DNA of 6,426 bases, from contig JAJRRX010000523.1 of NCBI GenBank assembly GCA_024279075.1, positions 1 through 6,426 on the forward strand, given 5' to 3'. Of the stretch, positions 1 through 6,372 are shown one piece after another (within the stretch, counting starts at the first letter, position 1; every line of letters begins with the position of its first letter). The notes beneath the pieces were generated by a model. The model had not been told where the DNA came from. It searched no databases and saw nothing but the letters and a program-made list of their open reading frames with translations. The stretch is from Alphaproteobacteria bacterium (GTDB lineage: Bacteria; Pseudomonadota; Alphaproteobacteria; Rhodobacterales; Rhodobacteraceae). Made by a program: the position numbers and the translations under genes.

Positions 1-981
1 CAAAGTTCCTTTGCCAAATTCACCCTGAAAGGCCCCGATGCCGAGGCCGCGCTAAGTTGGATTGCCGCCAATAATGTCGCCAAGCCCGTCGGCGCGCTGA
101 CCTATACCCAAATGCTGAATGATAAAGGCGGGATCGAGTGCGACCTGACCACGGTGCGGGTGGCCCGCGATGAATATTACATCGTGACCGGCACCGGCTT
201 TGCCACCCATGATTTCGACTGGATCAGCCGCAATATCCCCGAAGGCATGAACGCGCAACTGGTGGATGTAACGTCGGCATATGCGGTGCTTTCCCTAATG
301 GGGCCAAGGGCGCGGGATATTTTGCAGGCGGTGACCAAGGCGGATATTTCGCATGAAGCTTTCCCCTTTGGCACGGCGCAAACCATCGGCATTGCTGGCT
401 GCCCCGTACGGGCGCTTCGCGTTACTTACGTTGGCGAGCTCGGCTGGGAGCTGCACCTGCCCGTGGAATACGCCACCACGGTTTATTCCGCCCTGCATAA
501 AGCAGGCGCAGCGCACGGGCTGCGGGATGCGGGCTACCGCGCCATCGAGTCCATGCGCCTTGAAAAGGGCTACCGCGCGTGGGGGGCTGATATTGGCCCC
601 GACCACACCCCTCTAGAGGCAGGCTTGGGCTGGGCGCTTAAAAAAGGCGCGCCGTTTAAGGGCAAAGATGCCATTGAAAACCAACGGCAATCCGGCGTAC
701 GAAAAATCCTAACAGGCTTCACCACCGCGCCAGATGTGGTGCTTCTGGGCCGCGAAACCATCTACCGCAACGGCAAACGCGTCGGCTGGCTAACCAGCGG
801 CGGCTATGGTTACACGGTCGAGCAATCCATCGGCTATGGCTATGTGCGGGCGGAGGAGGCGATTGATGCGGCGCATGTGCTGGCGGGCGAATATGAACTG
901 GAAGTGGCGAGCAAACGGGTGCCGTGCATGGTGCATATGGGGCCGCTTTATGACCCGAAAATGGAAAGGGTGAAGGCGTAG
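1..981 (+). CDS. Dimethylglycine/sarcosine dehydrogenase-type enzyme, C-terminal GcvT-like folate-binding part (5' truncated)
   Basis: The frame is open from base 1 to a TAG at 979-981, giving the last 326 residues; the N-terminal part lies outside the window. The visible part is a GcvT aminomethyltransferase fold: GGIECDL near residues 43-49 matches the GcvT motif whose acidic residue contacts tetrahydrofolate, then a GELGWELH motif near 145-152 and an EKGYRAWGADIGPDHTPLEA stretch near 188-207, followed by a GCV_T_C-like barrel with a GWLTSGGYGY core. In this family an N-terminal FAD domain oxidises an N-methyl amine (dimethylglycine, sarcosine or similar) and the C-terminal domain passes the released one-carbon unit to tetrahydrofolate. 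That the missing part is an FAD domain is inferred: the EKGYRAWGADI-D-TPLEAGL signature resembles DMGDH/SARDH more than stand-alone GcvT. The substrate cannot be told from this fragment. Base composition is GC-rich (39 of 60 bases at 541-600). Confidence 0.88.
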   Translation, partial: QSSFAKFTLKGPDAEAALSWIAANNVAKPVGALTYTQMLNDKGGIECDLTTVRVARDEYYIVTGTGFATHDFDWISRNIPEGMNAQLVDVTSAYAVLSLMGPRARDILQAVTKADISHEAFPFGTAQTIGIAGCPVRALRVTYVGELGWELHLPVEYATTVYSALHKAGAAHGLRDAGYRAIESMRLEKGYRAWGADIGPDHTPLEAGLGWALKKGAPFKGKDAIENQRQSGVRKILTGFTTAPDVVLLGRETIYRNGKRVGWLTSGGYGYTVEQSIGYGYVRAEEAIDAAHVLAGEYELEVASKRVPCMVHMGPLYDPKMERVKA

Positions 982-1048
982 GTTTGACTCTTTTAGGGTT
1001 TCTCCTTAGTGTTGAAATATATTCAAGCAAGACCGTTAGGGGTGAGAA
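982..1048 (+). promoter_or_regulatory. AT-rich leader with Shine-Dalgarno of the orphan membrane-protein gene; possible weak promoter
   Basis: This 67-base gap separates the GC-rich enzyme gene from the AT-rich orphan gene. A clear ribosome site, AGGGGTGAG at 1038-1046, lies 6 bases (counted from AGGGG) before the ATG at 1049 and fixes that start. TTGACT at 984-989 and TATATT at 1018-1023 each resemble half of a sigma-70 promoter, but they are 28 bases apart and cannot pair with each other; the best -10 at proper spacing from TTGACT is a poor TAGTGT. The ribosome site is convincing, the promoter is not. No terminator hairpin for the upstream gene is visible, so read-through from it is possible. 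Confidence 0.3.
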
Positions 1049-1960
1049 ATGGCAAGCAGTGAGCTGACAGAAGACGAAAAAATAAACCGTGTTTTAACGG
1101 ATGAGGCGCAGCGAAAAATTCAAAAAGAAGTGGAAGCGCAGCTTGAGGTTTTGGTGCCAAAAGAGGTTAACAAAAAGTTGTTTGTTATTGCTCGTCTGCT
1201 TGGAATCACAGGTATTGGAGCCGTAATTGGCGCCGGTTGGTTTGCGTATTCAAGTTACACCAACACGATAAATGCATTTATCGAAGAAACGAAAATCACT
1301 ATTTCTGTAGAACTGGATAATCAAATAAAAAGTGCTTTAGACGAAAATAATTCCGCTATAGTAAATGTTACTGAAAATGTTGCAAGGGTCCGATCGGATG
1401 CCAACGCCTTAAGCGGAAAACTTATAGCTTATGACGAGAATATTGCTTCTATAAGTAATGATATTGCCAACGCTCAAGGGGATATAGCTTCATTGCTGTC
1501 CTCAACGAATACTGTGGATGCGGCAGCATTTTTGAGGCAGTTTGAGGACTCAGAAGCAGCAAGCGTGATGCAACAGCTTTCGGTGGTTGTCTCTGCGCAA
1601 GATGGCCTTTTCGGAGGCTGTCAACCGAGAATTTTTGTTGGGCAGACGGATACAGAAAATACTGCATGGATGCCATTTAAACATAGTAACGACACTATTT
1701 TAGAAACGGCTCTTCAGTTGACAATCGATACAAGTCAATCTGGATTTGGCCAGCTGGCAATATACTTTTTTACTCTTCGGGGTGGCTCAGGTGTTTGGGG
1801 GCTTAGTGGCACCAATGGAATTTATAGCCAAACTGAAAATAATTTTCGATTGATTATGAAGGACCGACAATGGAATACAGGTGATAATGGTGCTATAAGT
1901 GATTATGCCATCAAAAATAATTGGTATGTAAGCTGGATGGGAATCGGCTGTGCCTCTTAG
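1049..1960 (+). CDS. Orphan single-pass membrane protein with coiled-coil stalk and unknown C-terminal domain
   Basis: I do not recognise this 303-residue protein. The ATG at 1049 has a good ribosome site, and the gene ends in tandem in-frame stops, TAG (1958-1960) then TAA. Residues 1-43 are highly charged and helical, with no signal peptide; residues about 45-68 (LLGITGIGAVIGAGWFAYSS) form one membrane helix. Residues about 75-155 are rich in Asp, Asn, Ala, Ile and Ser with heptad-like hydrophobic spacing, suggesting a coiled-coil stalk. Residues about 160-303 look like a compact beta-rich domain with many Trp and aromatic residues. Its only two cysteines, C191 at its beginning and C301 three residues from the end, could form a disulfide closing the domain, which would fit a periplasmic location. 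Composition is far poorer in GC than the neighbours (16 of 60 bases at 1321-1380), suggesting recent acquisition. It stands alone between a metabolic gene and the convergent rpoD. That the open frame is a real gene is fairly sure; its function is unknown. Confidence 0.75.
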   Translation: MASSELTEDEKINRVLTDEAQRKIQKEVEAQLEVLVPKEVNKKLFVIARLLGITGIGAVIGAGWFAYSSYTNTINAFIEETKITISVELDNQIKSALDENNSAIVNVTENVARVRSDANALSGKLIAYDENIASISNDIANAQGDIASLLSSTNTVDAAAFLRQFEDSEAASVMQQLSVVVSAQDGLFGGCQPRIFVGQTDTENTAWMPFKHSNDTILETALQLTIDTSQSGFGQLAIYFFTLRGGSGVWGLSGTNGIYSQTENNFRLIMKDRQWNTGDNGAISDYAIKNNWYVSWMGIGCAS

Positions 1961-1974
1961 TAACGGGACAATGA

Positions 1975-2022
1975 GCGGGCTTCAGCCCGCCACGCCGCAA
2001 TGGTGCGTGGAAACCACGCACC
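1975..2022. repeat. Double-hairpin palindromic element between convergent genes
   Basis: Two perfect inverted repeats sit 11 bases apart. The first pairs GCGGGC (1975-1980) with GCCCGC (1985-1990) across a TTCA loop. The second pairs GGTGCGTGG (2002-2010) with CCACGCACC (2014-2022) across an AAA loop, and is followed by CTAC. The element starts 14 bases after the TAG of the orphan gene and ends 5 bases past the end of rpoD, so it could stop transcription from both sides; neither strand has a U-run after a stem, so it is not a classical intrinsic terminator. Its form, short GC-rich stems in tandem next to a conserved CTAC-like tail, resembles dispersed REP-like palindromes found in many proteobacteria. 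Whether it recurs in this genome cannot be seen from one window. Confidence 0.6.
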
Positions 2023-2027
2023 CTACA

Positions 2028-3982
2028 TCACTGGTCCAAGAAACTCCGCAGTTTCCGGCTCCGGCTTGGGTGCTTCAACTTCCGCAGCGCCTTGGCTTCT
2101 ATCTGCCTAATCCGCTCACGCGTCACGCTAAATTGCTGGCCGACTTCCTCTAGGGTGTGGTCGGTGTTTACCCCGATGCCAAAGCGCATGCGCAGCACGC
2201 GTTCTTCGCGCGGTGTCAGGCTGGCCAGCACCCGCGTTGTTGTCTCTTTCAGGTTGCCCTGAATGGCGCTATCCAGCGGCAGGGTGGCGTTTTTATCCTC
2301 GATGAAATCGCCGAGCTGGCTGTCTTCCTCATCCCCAATCGGGGTCTCCAAACTAATCGGCTCCTTGGCAATTTTCATCACCTTGCGGACCTTTTCCAGC
2401 GGCATTTGCAGCTTGGCGGCCAGCTCCTCGGGCGTTGGCTCGCGGCCAATTTCATGCAGCATTTGGCGGCCCGTGCGCACCAGCTTGTTGATCGTCTCGA
2501 TCATATGCACCGGAATGCGGATAGTGCGGGCTTGGTCAGCGATGCTCCGCGTGATCGCCTGCCTAATCCACCACGTCGCATAGGTGCTGAATTTATAGCC
2601 ACGACGGTATTCAAACTTATCCACCGCCTTCATCAGGCCAATGTTACCTTCTTGAATAAGATCAAGGAATTGCAGGCCTCTGTTCGTGTATTTTTCGCAA
2701 TCGAAATCACCAGCCGCAGGTTGGCTTCCACCATCTCCTTCTTGGCAGCGCGGGCTTCTTTTTCACCCTTTTGCACTTGCTGCACAATGCGGCGGAACTC
2801 AGAGATATCAACGCCGATATAAGCCCCAATCTCGGCCATTTCATCGCGCAACTCGGTAACTTTCTCGCCATGCTTTTCCAGCATTGTGCCCCAACCACGG
2901 GTGGTCTTCGCGGTAACGCGCTCCAGCCATTGCGGGTCTAGCTCACTATCTTTGTATTCGTCAATAAACTCACGGCGGTTAATGCGCGAGCTATCCGCGA
3001 TTTTCACCATGGCGCTATCCACGGTTTTGATTTTGCCGTTGATGCCATAAATCTGGTCAATCAGGGCATCAATCCGGTTATTGTGCAGGTGCAGCGCGTT
3101 GACGAGGGTTACAATCTCAGCCCGCAGGCGCTGGTACTCCAACTCTTGGCCAGAGCTAAACATGCCACCGTCAGACATGGTCGCGTCCATCCGGCTGTCT
3201 TGCATTTCGGCGAGTTTTTCGTAATCCGAGGCGATTTGGTCAAGTGATTCCAGCACGCGTGGCTTCAGCGCGGCCTCCATAGCGGCGAGGGAGAGGTTTG
3301 CGGCCTCGTCCTCCTCGTCATCATCATCGTCGTCATCATCGTCCGAGGCGGTTTCGGCCGTGGTTTCTTCCGTCTTGGTCTCTTCCGGCTTGGCCTCGTC
3401 CTCTTCTTCCTCGTCCTCGCCCATGGCTTGGCCGAAGGTGGTTTCAAGGTCGATCACGTCGCGCATCATCACCTCTTCGGCGAGCAGCTCGTCACGCCAA
3501 ATGGTGATGGCTTGGAAGGTGAGGGGGCTTTCGCAGAGGCCCGCGATCATGGTGTTGCGGCCAGCCTCAATGCGCTTGGCAATGGCGATTTCGCCCTCGC
3601 GGGAGAGCAGCTCCACCGTGCCCATTTCACGCAGATACATGCGCACGGGGTCATCGGTGCGGTCCAGCGTTTCGGTGGTGGCGGAGGCGGTGACAAGCTC
3701 GCGAGAGGTGGTCGCGCCGATTTCCTCGGCGTCTGTCGCTTCCTCTTCTTCCTCGGCCTCGTCACCCTCGGTAATGTTGATGCCCATTTCCGAGAGCATG
3801 GCCATAATGTCTTCGATTTGTTCCGACGACACCTGATCGGCGGGCATAAATTCATTCAGCTCGTCATAGGTTATATAGCCGCGCTCTTTGGCTTGTGCGA
3901 TCATCTTGCGCACGGCGGCCTGGCTCATATCGAGCAGCGGGCCGGGAAGATCTTTAGTGTTCGAAGTGTCTTTGGCGGCCAT
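2028..3982 (-). CDS. rpoD: RNA polymerase primary sigma factor RpoD (sigma-70), frameshifted by one base
   Basis: This is the housekeeping sigma factor that directs core RNA polymerase to most promoters. I start it at the ATG at 3982-3980 (MAAKDTSNT), which has GGAG 6 bases upstream and matches alphaproteobacterial RpoD starts; an in-frame ATG at 4060 would add 26 residues read through spacer repeats. Restoring one base gives 651 residues, normal for the group. Region 1.1 spans about residues 12-72; region 1.2 about 103-145 (DDPVRMYLREMG); a long non-conserved insert with acidic tracts, including nine Asp at 214-222, follows; region 2 is about 416-495 with the -10-reading YATWWIRQAI at 468-477; region 3 about 500-580; region 4 about 589-651, with the -35-reading helix-turn-helix at about 609-639. 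As written, the frame breaks after Lys430 and stops at 2635-2633, yielding 449 residues without regions 2.2 to 4. The rest of the gene is intact and conserved, so a sequence error is likelier than a real pseudogene. It lies downstream of dnaG, as in the classical macromolecular-synthesis operon. Confidence 0.95.
2691..2695 (-). other. rpoD: Single-base deletion site in rpoD poly-A run
   Basis: On the coding strand the sequence reads GCG AAAAA TACACGAAC. With six A instead of five it reads A-K-K-Y-T-N-R-G-L-Q-F-L-D-L-I-Q-E-G-N, the near-invariant sigma-70 region 2.1-2.2. With five it reads A-K-N-T-R-T-E-A-C and reaches TGA at 2635-2633. The downstream frame from 2690 to 2028 is fully conserved, so exactly one base is missing (or two are added) here. 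A homopolymer is the typical place for a sequencing indel; a true mutation or polymerase slippage on the A-run are the other options. Confidence 0.9.
3317..3343 (-). repeat. rpoD: Nine consecutive aspartate codons (GAT/GAC triplet repeat) in rpoD
   Basis: Nine in-frame Asp codons, a mix of GAT and GAC, encode residues 214-222 of RpoD in the non-conserved region between regions 1.2 and 2.1. Further Glu-rich tracts lie on either side (about residues 77-81 and 189-195). Acidic tracts in this insert are usual for alphaproteobacterial sigma-70; the triplet repeat may vary in length between strains. It also opens long low-complexity frames on the other strand, which are not genes. Confidence 0.8.
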
Positions 3983-3988
3983 GAAATG

Positions 3989-3992
3989 CTCC
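3989..3992 (-). promoter_or_regulatory. Ribosome binding site deciding the rpoD start
   Basis: GGAG on the minus strand lies 6 bases before the ATG at 3982-3980. It supports MAAKDTSNT as the true N-terminus over the in-frame ATGs at 3994 and 4060. Confidence 0.65.
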
Positions 3993-4001
3993 ATAAAGCT
4001 T

Positions 4002-4109
4002 GGGAATCGCGCGTAGCGAATCATTGGTGCGAATCTGGGGTGCGAATCGCTGATTCGCAAGGGGGAAAGCGCGGTTTATTTTGATGATTGGCCTGATTCG
4101 GGGCGAATC
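4002..4109. promoter_or_regulatory. Cluster of seven GANTC sites with a phased GCGAATC heptamer in the dnaG-rpoD spacer
   Basis: GANTC, the recognition site of the alphaproteobacterial cell-cycle methyltransferase CcrM, occurs at 4004, 4018, 4031, 4044, 4052, 4095 and 4105 (first bases). Most sites sit in a longer heptamer GCGAATC: exact copies start at 4016, 4029 and 4042, spaced exactly 13 bases apart, a fourth is at 4103, an inverted copy is at 4052-4058, and one-mismatch relatives are at 4002-4008 and 4095-4101 (inverted). The third copy and the inverted copy form an 8-bp stem (4041-4048 with 4052-4059). Chance would give well under one GANTC in this length. The position just upstream of rpoD suggests a promoter or operator region controlled by methylation or by a repeat-binding protein; that role is inferred. 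I could not place a convincing -35/-10 pair within it. Confidence 0.55.
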
Positions 4110-4114
4110 AGGCC
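4090..4114. terminator. Perfect 11-bp hairpin just after dnaG (candidate terminator or attenuator)
   Basis: GGCCTGATTCG (4090-4100) pairs perfectly with CGAATCAGGCC (4104-4114) around a GGG loop. It begins 9 bases after the dnaG TAA on the transcribed minus strand. The following minus-strand sequence is A-rich, not a U-run, so full intrinsic termination is doubtful; it may instead be an attenuator, an RNA processing or 3'-protecting stem, or a protein-binding palindrome, since each arm carries a GANTC site. Confidence 0.5.
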
Positions 4115-4123
4115 TAAATCCCG

Positions 4124-6040
4124 TTACTTTTCCCAAATTTTGCCATCAATGAAGGCTTGCAGCTTGGCGGCTGCAGCGCGGTCATCCTCGGAATTGTCCT
4201 CGTCTTTCAGTGCACCTCTGTTTGCGTCATGCATCGCATTGCCCGCTTCTTTCAGTCGCCATGTCAGGCCCTCGTCGGGATCGGTCTCGGCCTCCGCATC
4301 CCGCAGCTCTTCCATGATTCCGACAATGGCAAACTGGCGCGCGATATCGGCAATAAGCGCCTGCTCGGCGAGGTCTTTTTCAGCCTCCGCTCGCAGGTGG
4401 CGGTTGCTGGCGACTTGCCGGATAGAAAGCAGCTTTTCAGCCACATCAAAGCCCATGCGCGTGGATATTATCACGTTAAAATCCTGCCCTTCAGCCTCTG
4501 GCAGCGTTGTTAGCAAGGCACCGCTTATTTGGCGCAAATCTGGGCAAAGATAGGGCAACCGCTCTAGCTGGCCCTCCAGCTTTTCGGCGATATCCGGATG
4601 GTTTAGGCAGCCCAGAAGGATGGCGCTTTCGCGGACGCGGGCCTCGGCCTCGGGGCCGGTATTGGCGGAGGCGAGGAGGGAGTTTTTGGTGTCTGGCGTG
4701 GCGTTTTGCGGGGTATTTTTTCGCCACGGGGTGAAGGCTTTGCGCTGGCCTTGTTGCTGCGGGTAAAACAGCGCTTGGCGGCGGTTTTTGATCTCTTGGC
4801 CATAGTGGGATTTTATTGAAAAATCCTCGATTTTATTGAGCAATGTGCGCAGGTTTTTGTCGAGCAGGGCTTTGCGCTCTGGGCTGTCAAAAACTTGGCC
4901 CTCGGTTTCGCGCTGCCAGAGCAGATCGACCATCGGGCGGGCGTTGTCGAGCAGGTCCTGCATGGCGGAGGCCCCCGCTGATTTGATTAGGTCATCGGGG
5001 TCCAGCCCCTCGGGCATGATGACAAAGCGGAGGGATTTTCCAGGTTCTAGCAGCGGCAGGGCCACATCAATCAGGCGCATGGCGGCGCGGATGCCTGCCG
5101 TGTCGCCATCAAGCGTGATGATCGGCTCGGGGTGGGCACGCCACATCAGGCCAAGCTGGTTGGCGGTGATGGCGGTGCCAAGCGGGGCGACCGAATGGGC
5201 CAAGCCCGCTTGGTGCAGGGCTATGACGTCCATGTAGCCTTCGGCGACGATAAGCGCGCCGGATTTGCCAGCGGCGGCGCGGGCGGGGCCGAAATTGTAG
5301 AGGCTGCGGCCTTTGTCAAACAGCGGGGTTTCGGGGGAGTTCAGGTATTTGGCGCGGGCGTCGGGGTCTAATGAGCGGCCACCGAAGGCGATGGCGCGGC
5401 CGCGTTGGTCGCGGATCGGGAAGATGATGCGGCCTCGGAAGCGATCATACGGTGGGCCGCCACGGTCTGATTTTATGCTCAGACCCGCTTCAATTATTTT
5501 GGCTTCGTCAAATCCTTTGTCTTTCAGGTGCTCGGAAAGCGTGTTGGAATTGGGGGCAAAGCCAATTTCGAAATGCTCGATGATGGCGGGGCTTAGCCCG
5601 CGCTGCTCTAGATATGTGCGCGCGCCTTGGGCGGCGGCGGTGCTCAAATTCAGCTTATAATGCTGCACGGCGGCTTCCATTACGTCTACCAAGGTGGCCC
5701 GCTTGGCCTCGCGCTCGGCGGCGCGCGGGTCGCTTGCTGGCACGGGCATGCCGGCCTCGGCGGCCAGCAGTTTTACGGCGTCCATAAAGCCGAGATTTTC
5801 GGTTTCGCGCACAAAGCCAAGCGCATCGCCCTTGGCATGGCAGCCGAAGCAATAGTAAAAGCCTTTGCGGTCATCCACATGAAAAGACGCGGTTTTTTCT
5901 TGATGGAACGGGCAGGGGGCCCAGTAATCGCCCTTGCTCGGGTTGGACTTTCGGGCATCCCATATCACCTTACGCGCCACCACATCGGCGATGGAGAGGC
6001 GGGTGCGCAGGTCGTCTAAAAATCCGTCAGGCAGGCTCAT
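4124..6040 (-). CDS. dnaG: DNA primase DnaG
   Basis: This 638-residue protein makes the RNA primers for leading- and lagging-strand replication together with DnaB helicase. The N-terminal zinc-binding domain shows its CHC2 ligands C43, H46, C64 and C67 (CPFH...CFGC). The RNA polymerase core spans about residues 110-380, with the basic motif RAKYLNSPETPLFDKGRSLYN near 229-249, the TOPRIM glutamate E267 in AEGYMD, the TOPRIM metal aspartates D311 and D313 in LDGDTAG, and the acidic LDPDD at 346-350. A variable linker rich in Gln, Lys and Pro (about 425-450) leads to the C-terminal helicase-binding domain. Length and all catalytic motifs are normal, so the gene is intact. The start MSLPDGF matches the family and overlaps the upstream stop by ATGA (6037-6040). 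No good ribosome site precedes it, so translation probably depends on coupling to the upstream gene. rpoD follows after 141 bases. Confidence 0.97.
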   Translation of the reverse strand: MSLPDGFLDDLRTRLSIADVVARKVIWDARKSNPSKGDYWAPCPFHQEKTASFHVDDRKGFYYCFGCHAKGDALGFVRETENLGFMDAVKLLAAEAGMPVPASDPRAAEREAKRATLVDVMEAAVQHYKLNLSTAAAQGARTYLEQRGLSPAIIEHFEIGFAPNSNTLSEHLKDKGFDEAKIIEAGLSIKSDRGGPPYDRFRGRIIFPIRDQRGRAIAFGGRSLDPDARAKYLNSPETPLFDKGRSLYNFGPARAAAGKSGALIVAEGYMDVIALHQAGLAHSVAPLGTAITANQLGLMWRAHPEPIITLDGDTAGIRAAMRLIDVALPLLEPGKSLRFVIMPEGLDPDDLIKSAGASAMQDLLDNARPMVDLLWQRETEGQVFDSPERKALLDKNLRTLLNKIEDFSIKSHYGQEIKNRRQALFYPQQQGQRKAFTPWRKNTPQNATPDTKNSLLASANTGPEAEARVRESAILLGCLNHPDIAEKLEGQLERLPYLCPDLRQISGALLTTLPEAEGQDFNVIISTRMGFDVAEKLLSIRQVASNRHLRAEAEKDLAEQALIADIARQFAIVGIMEELRDAEAETDPDEGLTWRLKEAGNAMHDANRGALKDEDNSEDDRAAAAKLQAFIDGKIWEK

Positions 6041-6372
6041 TTTGAGATTTCTATATCCATGGTTTGCAGGGGGTAACCTTCTGGCGTGAAAGTGCGGATG
6101 CGCTCGGCGCCGTCGAAATCAACCGTGACCAAGGCCACCCAGCCATTGCCGAAGGTGACAGCGCTTGTGGTTTCGTTTGACGGGATGGTGATGAGTTCCG
6201 GCACTGCTGGCCCCATGGCCACAGTTTGTGTGCGCGTAAACTGCATGACAATCACAATAACAATGGTTATGAAGCCAAGGATAAACACCACGGTCATTAC
6301 ATTGACCAGCTTGCGCAGGGTGCGCAGGTGCGGTGGGTCTTCTTTAGGGGCATCCATGGCCGACTCCGACAT
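6037..6372 (-). CDS. Small single-pass membrane protein, DUF6476-like
   Basis: This 111-residue protein has a short acidic N-terminus, a basic stretch (HLRTLRKL, residues 15-22), one membrane helix at about 23-46 and a C-terminal segment of about 60 residues with beta-like alternation (GWVALVTVDFDGAERIRTF). The basic flank before the helix predicts a cytoplasmic N-terminus and a periplasmic C-terminus. It resembles the uncharacterised DUF6476 family that I recall from Rhodobacteraceae; that assignment is from memory of sequence style and function is unknown. Its TGA overlaps the dnaG ATG, so the two are almost surely cotranscribed and translationally coupled. Start choice: the ATG at 6372 has GAGGTGA 9 bases upstream; an ATG five codons later (6357) has GGAG 6 bases upstream and is also credible. 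Either start overlaps the start of the divergent RluA-type gene. Confidence 0.82.
   Translation of the reverse strand: MSESAMDAPKEDPPHLRTLRKLVNVMTVVFILGFITIVIVIVMQFTRTQTVAMGPAVPELITIPSNETTSAVTFGNGWVALVTVDFDGAERIRTFTPEGYPLQTMDIEISK
6346..6350 (+). promoter_or_regulatory. Ribosome binding site of the RluA-type gene, inside the opposite gene
   Basis: AGGGG lies 5 bases before the ATG at 6356. It falls within codons of the DUF6476-like gene on the minus strand. Confidence 0.55.

Noticed and set aside
984..1023. A sigma-70 promoter made of TTGACT and TATATT
   Set aside because: The two boxes are 28 bases apart, far beyond the usual 16-18, so they cannot form one promoter.
2028..2633. A separate 201-residue sigma-factor gene starting MKAVDKF
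   Set aside because: The sequence is the C-terminal part of RpoD beginning mid-region 2; there is no ribosome site, and adding one base joins it seamlessly to the upstream frame.
2633..2695. Programmed ribosomal frameshift in rpoD
   Set aside because: No rpoD is known to me to use one. The five-A run is short for efficient slippage and I saw no stimulatory structure clearly tied to it. A sequence error is simpler.
3298..3836. Long plus-strand open frames rich in Ser, Arg or Pro opposite rpoD
   Set aside because: They are antisense reflections of the acidic GAT/GAC and GAG tracts of RpoD, with low complexity and no ribosome site.
4002..4058. CRISPR-like or plasmid-type iteron array
   Set aside because: The unit is only 7 bases with 6-base spacers and three or four copies, far too short for CRISPR; no replication initiator gene is nearby, so an origin is not supported.
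3983..4060. In-frame N-terminal extension of RpoD from an ATG at 4060
   Set aside because: It would translate the repeat-rich spacer into residues unlike any RpoD N-terminus, while the ATG at 3982 has GGAG at good spacing and the familiar MAAKD start.
4140..6019. Several plus-strand open frames opposite dnaG
   Set aside because: DnaG is intact with all its motifs; the opposite frames have no recognisable domain and arise from GC-rich codon bias.
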